Shown here: one piece after another, positions 17,206 through 25,090 of the stretch
Layout of the letters: every line of letters begins with the position of its first letter
How positions within the stretch are numbered: the stretch's first letter is position 1
Source of the DNA: Corynebacterium macginleyi
GTDB lineage: Bacteria; Actinomycetota; Actinomycetes; Mycobacteriales; Mycobacteriaceae
Length of the DNA: 64,000 nt
Direction: 5' to 3'
NCBI RefSeq assembly: GCF_003688935.1
Contig: NZ_REGE01000001.1
Coordinates: 62,001-126,000, forward strand
Notes under the pieces: model-generated
Told to the model about the DNA's origin: nothing
Database searches by the model: none
Seen by the model: only the letters and a program-made list of their open reading frames with translations
Position numbers and translations under genes: made by a program

Positions 17206-20200
17206 CTAGGAAGTAGCTCTTCGTGCTACGCGCCGCCGCCGGCCCACATCCTTGGCATTAGCCTGCGAGCTCCCCGGCGCTTTAGTAGACGCCTTTTTCA
17301 CCGCACGCTTCTTTCCGCGGCGAACAACTTTCTTTTCGGCCTGCGCAGGCGCACCGTTCTGGGCTTCTTTCTCGCCGTGAACAGGCGTCGCCGAGAGAGC
17401 ACCCGCATTATGCGAGGTGTCCCTATCCCCGGGGTTGGTGCGCACCACGCGGCGTTTGACGCGACGGCCTGCCTGTGCCGCGGAATTTCTCTTCCTGCCG
17501 CTTATATTTTCGTTGCGCGGCACCGCCGTCCGCGAGGCGTTGTCGGGCTTATCGCTCTGCCCACCCTCCTGTGCATGCGCCCGGTGCGAGGCCTGTACAG
17601 GAGCCCGGCGAGAATCCGTCTGAGTGCGGACGCTGCGACGCCGACCACGCCCGCCTGTCTTGTTGCCGGGCTTCTGCTGCTTGGCTACCCGCTGTGCCAT
17701 GCCCTCACCCCGTGCCTGATCAGTGGATCCTGCGGATAACTCTCGTTGCGGCCGGGCAAAATCCTCTGGACGTGGGCGCTTATCGGAACGCGAATTGCCA
17801 CGCGTGCGCCGCTTCCGGCGCGGCGAAGCCTCAAACTCCGCTACTGCCTCCTCGTAGGTCTTCTCCGCTGCATCCGGAGCCACTGCTTGCTTCTCCTCAG
17901 CGCCCCACTGGCCGTGACTCGGCTGCGCCTGCGCGCGACGGGACGCGGGCGAGGTCCGCGTCGCCCGGCGCCGCTTCTTACCCCGCTGGGTACGTTTCTC
18001 CTCCGTCGCCAACTTTTCTTGGCCATCGGGCACATAAGAATTAAATTCCTGTACCTCATCGCTGTCGGCGGCGTTTTCCGCCGCAGCATAGGCGATGGCC
18101 TCGATTTCCGTGACCGCCGACCTCTTCTGGACTCGGCGGCGCTTTTTCTGCTTGCCTTCACCGCGGCCACGCTGGTCCCGGTTTCCGCTGGGGTTTTCGG
18201 TCCGTTTCTGTGGTGCCTCCTGCTCACATTCGGCTGGCTCTTCGTATACGACTACATTGGCCACCAGCTCCTCTAGGGACGGTGACTGCTTATCATCACT
18301 GCCGTAGAGAGGACCATTGGTCTTCTGGTACTTCCGCGACTGGGAAGCGCTCCTTCGCACCGTGTGGTTTTTCTGCCCTTTCTGGTCATTCTTCTCCGGG
18401 TGCTCGTCCGCATCTTCGTGCTCGTGCATCGCAACGGCAGCCGGGTGCTGCTGGGGATCATTGGCAGGCTTCTTGTGCGCCCTAGGGGAGCCATGCGAGT
18501 GATGGCTGGAGTGACTGTCTTCTAGTTCGTCGACGGGATACTCGTGAATGATGATTCCGCGGCCACGGCAGTGCTCACATTCGGTAGAAAAGGTCTCTAC
18601 TAGCCCGGTGCCCAAACGTTTGCGCGTCATTTGCACCAAGCCCAAAGAGGTGACCTCAGATACCTGGTGGCGCGTGCGATCGCGACCCAAGGCTTCCTTC
18701 AGGCGCCGCAAAACTAAGTCCTGGTTTTCCGGTAGCACCATGTCAATAAAGTCCACCACGATCATGCCGCCCAGATCGCGCAGGCGCATCTGGCGCACGA
18801 TTTCTTCGGCCGCCTCCAAATTATTACGGGTGACGGTCTCTTCCAGGTTGCCACCGGAACCGGTGAACTTGCCGGTGTTGACGTCAATGACGGTCATAGC
18901 CTCAGTGCGGTCAATGACCAAGGTGCCACCGGACGGTAGCCACACTTTGCGGGAAAGCGCCTTATGCAGCTGCTCATCAATGCGGTAGGCGGCAAACGCG
19001 TCTTGGCCTCCATGTTCGTTCGACTGATAACGTTCCACCCGGTCCGCGAGGTCCGGGGCCATGGATTCCACGTAGGCATTAACCGTGTTAAAGGATCGCT
19101 TCCCGTCCACGATCAGACGGTGGAAATCTTCGTTGAAAAGATCGCGAACAACCTTGATGAGCATATTCGGCTCTTCATAAAGAGTTACCGGCTTAGCACC
19201 CTTCGAGGATTTTTCTTTTTCGGCCTGAGCGGAAATATCTTCCCACCGGTTATGCAAGCGCTGCACATCGGTAGCAATGGCCTTTTCGGGCACGTTTTCA
19301 GCAGCTGTGCGGATGATGGTACCGCCATCACCGGGCACCACACGCCTCAAGATTTCTTTTAAGCGCTTGCGCTCCGGTGCCGGCAGCTTGCGCGAAATTC
19401 CGGCGCTACGCCCGCCTGGAACGTAGACGAGGTAGCGACCGGCCAGGGAAATCCGGGTGGTCAGGCGCGCACCCTTGTGGCCAATCGAGTCCTTGGCCAC
19501 CTGCACCACAATTTGGTCGCCGGATTTCAGAGTGTTTTCTACCTTGCGGGAACGCCCGTGCAATTTGGTTTTACGCCAATCAATCTCGCTGGCATAGAGC
19601 ACACCATTGCGGCCTTGACCGATGTCTACGAATGCCGCCTCCATGGAAGGCAAAACGTTTTGCACGCGGCCTAGGTAAATATTGCCGATGAGGGAGGCTT
19701 GAGCATCGGTGGTAACGAAGTGCTCAACCAGGAGGTCATCTTCAAGCACACCCACCTGCGTGACGATGCCCGCGCCGTCTTCACGCTGCTTATCGCGGAC
19801 CACCATGGTCCGTTCCACGGCCTCGCGCCGCGCCAAAAATTCCGCCTGGGACACAATATGCTGGCGCTCGCGGCCCTTTTCACGCAATTCTTCGCGGCGA
19901 CGCTTCTGTGCCTCAATGCGGGTGGAGCCGCGGATGGCCTTGGGCTCATCGATAAACTCCAGCTCCTTATCCGCTGCTTTTCCTGGGGGGTTATCGTAGC
20001 CACCGCGGCCGCGGGAGGTACCGCGACGGCCGCGACGGCGCTTGTCGGAAGCCCCGCGCCATGCCCCATGGCTCGCCTCGGGACCGTCAGACTCGGCGTC
20101 TTCGGCAGGATCCGTCACATCAGTGGTTTCAGTGATCGCCGCAATGTCTGTGGCCTCGTCCAGTTCGGTGGCCGCCTGCTGCACCGGTGGCATAAACAGC

Positions 20201-21006
20201 GGCGCAAAGTCATACGTGGCAGAATCTTCGTCCGTCTCTGCCTGTGGCACCATGCGCGGTGCGAAGTAATCATCGTCGAGGTCCTCGCCCGCCTCAGCTA
20301 GCACCTCGCGAAGCTTAGCTGGATTCACGGTACCCGTCAGGTCACCCGCACTGCCAGTAGCGGTGCCAGCCTCCGCAGCATCGGTGTCTGCAGCGCGCGC
20401 CGGCGCTTTCGTCGGCTCAGGATCCGGTAAATGGTCCAGCGCCTGCTTGACATCCGGCAGTGCGCTTTTTACCAACGAGGCATCGACCTTTTCTTCAATC
20501 TGGGAGATTTCATTATCCACGTTCTTGCGCACGCGGTAGCGCAGGCTCTTCTCCTCTTCCACATCGGCTGCGGTGTTTTCAGCGGGAGCGTTATCTGTCT
20601 CGGCAGTATCAGGCTGTGTTGGTTCTTTCTTTGCCGCGGGCGCGGACTTCTTAGTGGCCTTGCGGGTGCGCCGAGGGCGTTTGGTGGTCTTGGCCTTGCT
20701 CTCGGGCTTCTGGTCCGCTGGGTTCTCGTCAGCGGCTAAAGAATGTACCGCCTCCGCAGCCCCAGCTTGGCGCTCCAAAGCGGCGAAGAGGTCACCTGCT
20801 TCCGCGCGAGTAATAGAGCTCTGAGCGGTCTTGTTCAGGCCCATCTCCTTAAGCTGCGCCACCAGCCGACGTGATGATAGGCCGAGCTTTTTGGCCATGG
20901 CATACACGCGAGTTTTATCCTTGAGCTCGCTCAGGTCTATGCGTTGGGCCAAAGCCGCAGCTGCCTGTAGGTTTTCAGTTGTTCCTTGAGAGTTCTGTGC
21001 CGCCAT
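17206..21006 (-). CDS. rne: Ribonuclease E/G with IF2-N-like N-terminus
   Basis: A 1266-residue endoribonuclease for rRNA processing and mRNA turnover. The S1 domain starts near residue 437 (GNIYLGRVQNVLPSMEAAFVD). The catalytic part has the acidic residues in TVIDVNTGKF (about 704) and IVVDFIDM (about 745), and the Zn-link CEHCRGRG is near 810. The core sits between two long charged, probably disordered arms, as in actinobacterial RNase E. Residues 31-75 (RVYAMAKKLGLSSRRLVAQL) look like the IF2 N-terminal domain. The C-terminal arm is rich in Arg, Lys and Glu and may bind RNA or partners. A TACAAT -10 box and AGGAG precede the start. Confidence 0.95.
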   Translation of the reverse strand: MAAQNSQGTTENLQAAAALAQRIDLSELKDKTRVYAMAKKLGLSSRRLVAQLKEMGLNKTAQSSITRAEAGDLFAALERQAGAAEAVHSLAADENPADQKPESKAKTTKRPRRTRKATKKSAPAAKKEPTQPDTAETDNAPAENTAADVEEEKSLRYRVRKNVDNEISQIEEKVDASLVKSALPDVKQALDHLPDPEPTKAPARAADTDAAEAGTATGSAGDLTGTVNPAKLREVLAEAGEDLDDDYFAPRMVPQAETDEDSATYDFAPLFMPPVQQAATELDEATDIAAITETTDVTDPAEDAESDGPEASHGAWRGASDKRRRGRRGTSRGRGGYDNPPGKAADKELEFIDEPKAIRGSTRIEAQKRRREELREKGRERQHIVSQAEFLARREAVERTMVVRDKQREDGAGIVTQVGVLEDDLLVEHFVTTDAQASLIGNIYLGRVQNVLPSMEAAFVDIGQGRNGVLYASEIDWRKTKLHGRSRKVENTLKSGDQIVVQVAKDSIGHKGARLTTRISLAGRYLVYVPGGRSAGISRKLPAPERKRLKEILRRVVPGDGGTIIRTAAENVPEKAIATDVQRLHNRWEDISAQAEKEKSSKGAKPVTLYEEPNMLIKVVRDLFNEDFHRLIVDGKRSFNTVNAYVESMAPDLADRVERYQSNEHGGQDAFAAYRIDEQLHKALSRKVWLPSGGTLVIDRTEAMTVIDVNTGKFTGSGGNLEETVTRNNLEAAEEIVRQMRLRDLGGMIVVDFIDMVLPENQDLVLRRLKEALGRDRTRHQVSEVTSLGLVQMTRKRLGTGLVETFSTECEHCRGRGIIIHEYPVDELEDSHSSHHSHGSPRAHKKPANDPQQHPAAVAMHEHEDADEHPEKNDQKGQKNHTVRRSASQSRKYQKTNGPLYGSDDKQSPSLEELVANVVVYEEPAECEQEAPQKRTENPSGNRDQRGRGEGKQKKRRRVQKRSAVTEIEAIAYAAAENAADSDEVQEFNSYVPDGQEKLATEEKRTQRGKKRRRATRTSPASRRAQAQPSHGQWGAEEKQAVAPDAAEKTYEEAVAEFEASPRRKRRTRGNSRSDKRPRPEDFARPQRELSAGSTDQARGEGMAQRVAKQQKPGNKTGGRGRRRSVRTQTDSRRAPVQASHRAHAQEGGQSDKPDNASRTAVPRNENISGRKRNSAAQAGRRVKRRVVRTNPGDRDTSHNAGALSATPVHGEKEAQNGAPAQAEKKVVRRGKKRAVKKASTKAPGSSQANAKDVGRRRRVARRATS

Positions 21007-21031
21007 TAGTTGGGCTTACTCCTGTACTTCG

Positions 21032-21037
21032 ATTGTA
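21032..21037 (-). promoter_or_regulatory. Candidate -10 box of rne
   Basis: The minus strand reads TACAAT about 25 bases before the rne ATG, with AGGAG in between. This fits a promoter with a short leader. Confidence 0.45.
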
Positions 21038-21219
21038 TGGTGCACCAGCTACTCGGGCGCAGGCACAACCCCTAGAGGAACCGTGCCGCTGCCGCACGAA
21101 TAGCCGCAATTAAATGCACCGCGTTAAAGCGTGTGGGCTATGAAATTATGCGCGCATGCTGCGCGTGAGTTCCATTGTGTCACAGAATCCTGACGGGGCG
21201 AGCAGGCTGTGTGCGATGA

Positions 21220-21225
21220 TACGTT
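21220..21225 (+). promoter_or_regulatory. Candidate leaderless -10 box for the gene at 21233
   Basis: TACGTT is followed by exactly 7 bases and then the ATG at 21233, the spacing expected of leaderless actinobacterial genes. No Shine-Dalgarno sequence is present. Confidence 0.4.
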
Positions 21226-21232
21226 TGACACT

Positions 21233-22000
21233 ATGGCAGAACTAGCACCGATTCCCGCCAGAAAATTATCGCAGTACCGGCAGTGCAATGAGATTATGCC
21301 GAAAGATGCATGCTTATTAGGCGTTCCGGCCGGCTTTGCCCTCGGTTTTGCCCACACAGGGGCCAGCTACATGCTGATGGGCGCCGGCGTTTTTGCAGTT
21401 TTTGCGGTCATTGGATTGGTGTACCTCATCCGCCACTATCCCCGTTCCATCGGGGCGACCCAGGATGTCTACCTTGAGGGCGATTACCCCGCCATTGCTT
21501 ATTGGGCGCCAGTAATTCCAATTGCCCTACCGCTGGCCATGGCCCCGCTATCCGCGGCCGGCTGGTTGCCGGATATCTCGCCGGCCCCACCGGTGGAAGG
21601 CATCGTGACCGGCGCGATGTGGGCGTTCGCATTCCCGCTGGGTATATGGTCCATGTTTTCCCAGTCCTTTCGCATTGGCCGCCGCCGCATGCAGCGCATC
21701 GTGGCTGAAGATCCCTTAACAGGGGTCACAGATAGTGCCATGCAGCTTGCCGATGCCCACCTCGACATCCTCACCGCCCTCGTCACCGCCGGGGCTATCC
21801 AAGGCAATACGACTACCACTAAAGCTTTATCCCACCTGATGCAGGTGAAGTTAGATACCCTGTCCGATCCGGTCCAGGAACTTAAAAAGCACGGGCTAGT
21901 GACGGTAGAAAATATTGGCCTGCGCTCCAAAGTAGAAAGCTGGCACATCACCCTCTCCCCTACTGGCGTACGCTGCCTTTATCAGATTGGGAAACGCTAA
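21233..22000 (+). CDS. Membrane protein with possible winged-helix C-terminal domain
   Basis: A 255-residue protein I do not recognise. It has about four hydrophobic segments between residues 25 and 145 (for example MGAGVFAVFAVIGLVYLI). The C-terminal 100 residues are soluble and look like a winged helix. They run from helical LADAHLDILTALVTAG to DPVQELKKHGLVTVENI and a beta-wing-like WHITLSPTGVRCLYQI, similar to MarR/PadR-type wings. It could be a membrane-bound regulator, or a transporter-like protein with an unrelated tail. It is divergent from rne and the first gene of the rne-ndk accessory insertion. The start at 21233 suits a leaderless promoter. Confidence 0.75.
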   Translation: MAELAPIPARKLSQYRQCNEIMPKDACLLGVPAGFALGFAHTGASYMLMGAGVFAVFAVIGLVYLIRHYPRSIGATQDVYLEGDYPAIAYWAPVIPIALPLAMAPLSAAGWLPDISPAPPVEGIVTGAMWAFAFPLGIWSMFSQSFRIGRRRMQRIVAEDPLTGVTDSAMQLADAHLDILTALVTAGAIQGNTTTTKALSHLMQVKLDTLSDPVQELKKHGLVTVENIGLRSKVESWHITLSPTGVRCLYQIGKR

Positions 22001-22134
22001 CTTGGTAAACTCCGCTCTATGGGAAACACCTTTGGACCAATCCAGAACATAACGTATACCAGGCCAACCCAAGCCGGAATTTCAACGAGGGTTCAATGGT
22101 ACCGACTAGAGCTTTAGTGGAGCCTAGGACCCGA
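22001..22134. other. Non-coding flank left of the MITE
   Basis: No supported gene or terminator was recognised between the membrane protein stop and the MITE. With the MITE and its right flank (22440-22528) it makes a 528-base gap without a gene. Confidence 0.4.
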
Positions 22135-22439
22135 CCTCCGAAAAGTGGACACATCGGGGGCCGGTCCCCTTAGCAGGAGCAGGTTCTCAAATATGTCGTG
22201 AACTTAGACAGGGCTTGGTTTAAGCGTGACCATCTGCTCCAGTAGGAAAACCGGAACGGATCAACTGATAAAGAGGTTTGAGAATATAAGACGTAAATGT
22301 GATGCAACCTTCTTTAGCATGCGCTATGTTATGCATAGCACTAATTGGTGTTACAACGTTTAAGGATTGGTCCATCTTTGTTTGATTTTTTCTTGTCGAG
22401 AGAAAGGGACCAACCCCCGATGTGTCCACTTTTCGGGGG
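22135..22439. mobile_element. 305-bp MITE with IS-like ends
   Basis: Imperfect 37-bp terminal inverted repeats lie at 22135-22171 and 22403-22439. They share the core CCGAAAAGTGGACACATCGG, with one mismatch in the outer 26 bases. The 3-base sequence CGA directly flanks both ends (22132-22134 and 22440-22442), which fits a 3-bp target duplication. The interior is AT-rich and has no transposase. The ends resemble IS3-type elements, though the family is my recollection and not certain. It is best read as a non-autonomous miniature element mobilised by a transposase encoded elsewhere. Confidence 0.8.
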
Positions 22440-22528
22440 CGAGCGCATATCCTTCTCTCTTTTTGGCAGTTTAGGTTTAAGGAGGGGCTTCTGTTTACGC
22501 CGGTTAAGGGTGATACCGAGTTAATCTA

Positions 22529-23776
22529 ATGAATAATCTTTCTTTTAAATCTAAGTTTTCGCTCATCTTTGCAGCCGCTGTCGTTTCCGGGTTGGGTGAC
22601 GGCCTCATCCCGATCGCTTTTGCACTTCAGGCACACCGAGCAGATCCGTCGGGCCGCGGCTTGACGGTGGTGCTTATTTCACTGTGGGCCGGCCGCTTCT
22701 TTAGTTCTTTAGTGGTCCGAAAACTGCCGCCCCCTCACCGACCAGTGATCTGGATGCTGGGTAGTGATGTCGTTCGGATGCTGGCGCAGTGGGGACTTGT
22801 AGCCTGGGTGGTTAGTCGCGGCGATTCCATCACTGCGTTCGCGCTCTCAAGTGCTGCGTACGGTTGTGCCTCATCATTCTTTGGGCCAGCAAGGTTTAGC
22901 CTTTTGTCTGAGCTGTTTTCCGGTGACCAGCGCACCCGCGTCAATGGATCCCTGTCGATACTCGGTGATCTGCTGTTTATCGCTGGCCCCCTCATCGGTA
23001 CAGCGGCGGTGCTCACCTTGGGATTTAACACGGTATTGCTTATCGACGGCGCCACTTTCCTAGTGGCCATGTTCTTTGTACTTCCGTTTCTCTCGGTTCG
23101 TAGAGAACCAGCAGGAGAAAGCTCCAATGGCGTAGCTACTGAATCAGAACCGGAAGGCACCGGTTCATCGACTCAGAACAAATCTCTTGCGTCCCCAATG
23201 CTCCCTAGCTGGGTACGGGTGGGACTCGGCACCTGGTTGGTCGCAGCAGTTGTCAATGGCTTCCTGGGAAGTGCTGGCCCTACGTGGATTATGAATACCT
23301 TCGACGAAAAGTCCTGGGGGTTTATGGCAACTGCTCTCGCGGTCGGTTCACTGCTTGGCTCAGCCGCAACAATTCTGAAGGTATTAGATCGGGTACGTTT
23401 TAGCACCTTGCAGATGCTAATGCTGATACTTCTGGCCGGGCAGATCCTGGCTTTGGCATTCACCCCTGTCTTCGTGCTCATCGCAGCAATTGGTGCTGCC
23501 GCGTCCTTGTTAATGACAGCAGCAGGTATTGCCTGGGATTCTCTCGGGCAGTCTTTGGGAGATGATGGTTTGGTGCACCAGTTCGCCACAAAGGATCAGC
23601 TCGTCTTTACCGCGGGTACCCCGCTTGGGATGATTCTTTTCGCGGCACTTTCTGCTCATGCTGGTGTTGCGGCAGCTGCCTTGGCAGCTGCGTTGGTAGT
23701 CGCAGCTGCCGCATCGTCCTTGCCCGTGGCGCGTTCACCGCGTACAGCAGATATGTCTGAGGGCTCTATTTCTTAG
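22529..23776 (+). CDS. MFS transporter, exporter-like
   Basis: A 415-residue major facilitator protein with about 12 hydrophobic segments. It starts MNNLSFKSKFSLIFAAAVVS, and the loop FFGPARFSLLSELFSGDQRTRVNGSL is like the EntS/MFS_3 exporter group. A hydrophilic Ser/Glu-rich central loop (about residues 190-225) separates the two halves. The substrate is unknown; drug or siderophore export is possible. No Shine-Dalgarno sequence is adjacent to the ATG; an AAGGAGGGG sequence lies about 40 bases upstream. It stands beside the MITE in the rne-ndk insertion and converges on ndk. Confidence 0.8.
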   Translation: MNNLSFKSKFSLIFAAAVVSGLGDGLIPIAFALQAHRADPSGRGLTVVLISLWAGRFFSSLVVRKLPPPHRPVIWMLGSDVVRMLAQWGLVAWVVSRGDSITAFALSSAAYGCASSFFGPARFSLLSELFSGDQRTRVNGSLSILGDLLFIAGPLIGTAAVLTLGFNTVLLIDGATFLVAMFFVLPFLSVRREPAGESSNGVATESEPEGTGSSTQNKSLASPMLPSWVRVGLGTWLVAAVVNGFLGSAGPTWIMNTFDEKSWGFMATALAVGSLLGSAATILKVLDRVRFSTLQMLMLILLAGQILALAFTPVFVLIAAIGAAASLLMTAAGIAWDSLGQSLGDDGLVHQFATKDQLVFTAGTPLGMILFAALSAHAGVAAAALAAALVVAAAASSLPVARSPRTADMSEGSIS

Positions 23777-23790
23777 TATAGTTGCAGTGC

Positions 23791-24201
23791 TTAGAGGTTG
23801 GGGAACCAAATTCCAATCTCGCGCTCTGCGGACTCGGGGGAGTCGGATCCGTGCACGATGTTCTCCCCTACGCTGAGTGCGAAGTCTCCGCGGATGGAAC
23901 CGGGTACAGCCTTGGAGACTGGGTCGGTGCCACCGGCCAGCTGGCGCCATGCCTCGATAGCACGCTCGCCTTCAACGACCCCGGCGATGAGCGGTGCAGA
24001 GGTGATGAAGTCCACCAGCTCGCCAAAGAATGGCTTATCCTTGTGCTCTTCGTAGTGCTTTTCTGCGGTCTCGCGGTCAGCCACGCGCAGGTCCAGCTCC
24101 GCCAGTTTGAGGCCCTTGCGTTCGATGCGGGCAATAATCTCGCCCACGTGGCCGTTCTTTACGCCGTCGGGCTTAATGAGGATCAATGTACGTTCAGTCA
24201 T
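23791..24201 (-). CDS. ndk: Nucleoside diphosphate kinase
   Basis: A 136-residue NDK, which balances NTP pools by phosphohistidine transfer. The active-site histidine is in ENIVHGSDS near residue 117, and the N-terminal [19 protein letters not shown] is typical. The start at 24201 ([13 protein letters not shown]) is preferred to an in-frame start at 24237. A TACAGT box exactly 7 bases before this ATG and the lack of a Shine-Dalgarno sequence suggest leaderless translation. Confidence 0.97.
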   Translation of the reverse strand: MTERTLILIKPDGVKNGHVGEIIARIERKGLKLAELDLRVADRETAEKHYEEHKDKPFFGELVDFITSAPLIAGVVEGERAIEAWRQLAGGTDPVSKAVPGSIRGDFALSVGENIVHGSDSPESAEREIGIWFPNL

Positions 24202-24208
24202 GATCCAT

Positions 24209-24214
24209 ACTGTA
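24209..24214 (-). promoter_or_regulatory. Candidate leaderless -10 box of ndk
   Basis: TACAGT on the minus strand is followed by ATGGATC and then the ndk ATG, so a -10 box ends 7 bases before the start codon. Confidence 0.45.
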
Positions 24215-24287
24215 CCGAATTCCCGCAGCTCGTCCACGACCGAGGTCTTAAAGCGGTAGAATGCGCGATAGGTGATTTAAGTAAGCA

Positions 24288-24605
24288 TTAAGTAAGCTGC
24301 TGGACTATCTCCGTTGCGCGCTCGTGCGAGGTACCCCTAAACCATAGGCGCACCTGGTTGACCGCCGTGCCGAACTGGCCATTGTCTAGCAAACGCATAA
24401 TCTCTGCGCGCTGCTTTTTATCCAAATCATCGATGGTGGCTTCTTCTACCCGCTGAAAATTAGCGCGTAGAGCCAAAATCAAAAACACGGCAGCGATGAT
24501 GAGTGCTACCAGCGGCAGCCACGGCGCTCCCGTGGCCGCACGGGCCGCTACCGCGGCAATGCAGGCCAAGGCCGCGAGGACGAGATAGATGGTACGCATA
24601 GCCAC
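24288..24605 (-). CDS. Small membrane protein, conserved neighbourhood
   Basis: A 105-residue protein with two hydrophobic segments in the first 45 residues (IYLVLAALACIAAVAARA and WLPLVALIIAAVFLILAL). A soluble helical tail of about 55 residues (VEEATIDDLDKKQRAEIMRL) follows. I do not recognise a family with certainty. Translation can begin at GTG 24605, which shares its first base with the TAG stop of the upstream gene, or at ATG 24599. It ends the valS-folC-DUF4233 run before ndk. Confidence 0.75.
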   Translation of the reverse strand: MAMRTIYLVLAALACIAAVAARAATGAPWLPLVALIIAAVFLILALRANFQRVEEATIDDLDKKQRAEIMRLLDNGQFGTAVNQVRLWFRGTSHERATEIVQQLT

Positions 24606-25090
24606 TATTTCTGGTTGAGGTGCTGGGTAGTTAAGTAACCGCGCTTCATGCGGGCGATTAGGTTACTGCGCAAATACGCTGCAAGCAGCCATTCCATGCC
24701 AAAGATGATGAAGATCGCGGCGATGGACCAGTGCGCCAGGAAGCCAAGGATAAGGCCCAACAGCTGTGCCCACACAATAACGGTCAATGCCCACTTCCTT
24801 GTCATGAACGCGATCATGCCCACGTGGAATATCAGGGCACCTATCACCAAGCCGTAGTTAAACGGCGTCCACAGCGTACCGTCATACAGCTTGTACAACA
24901 GCGGCAGTGCCAAAACGAGCGTGATCGACTCCATGATGAGCGAGCTGGCGATGACCATGCCATTAAAACTCTTGAGCGGATCCTTAACGGGGTCCTGCCC
25001 TAAGCCTAATGGGCCGATTTCATTGTCCGCAATGTCTTCGCTGCGGCGCGGCGGACGAGGCGAGCCGGACCGAGGATGAGGGCTGGTCAT
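24605..25090 (-). CDS. DUF4233 membrane protein
   Basis: A 161-residue membrane protein with about four transmembrane segments (residues 45-140) after a polar, Pro/Arg-rich N-terminus. It has the context and the segment FNGMVIASSLIMESITLVLALPLL typical of DUF4233, found next to folC in actinobacteria. Its function is unknown. It overlaps folC by 4 bases (ATGA) and the next gene by 1 base (TAGTG), so the set is translated as one coupled unit. Confidence 0.8.
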   Translation of the reverse strand: MTSPHPRSGSPRPPRRSEDIADNEIGPLGLGQDPVKDPLKSFNGMVIASSLIMESITLVLALPLLYKLYDGTLWTPFNYGLVIGALIFHVGMIAFMTRKWALTVIVWAQLLGLILGFLAHWSIAAIFIIFGMEWLLAAYLRSNLIARMKRGYLTTQHLNQK

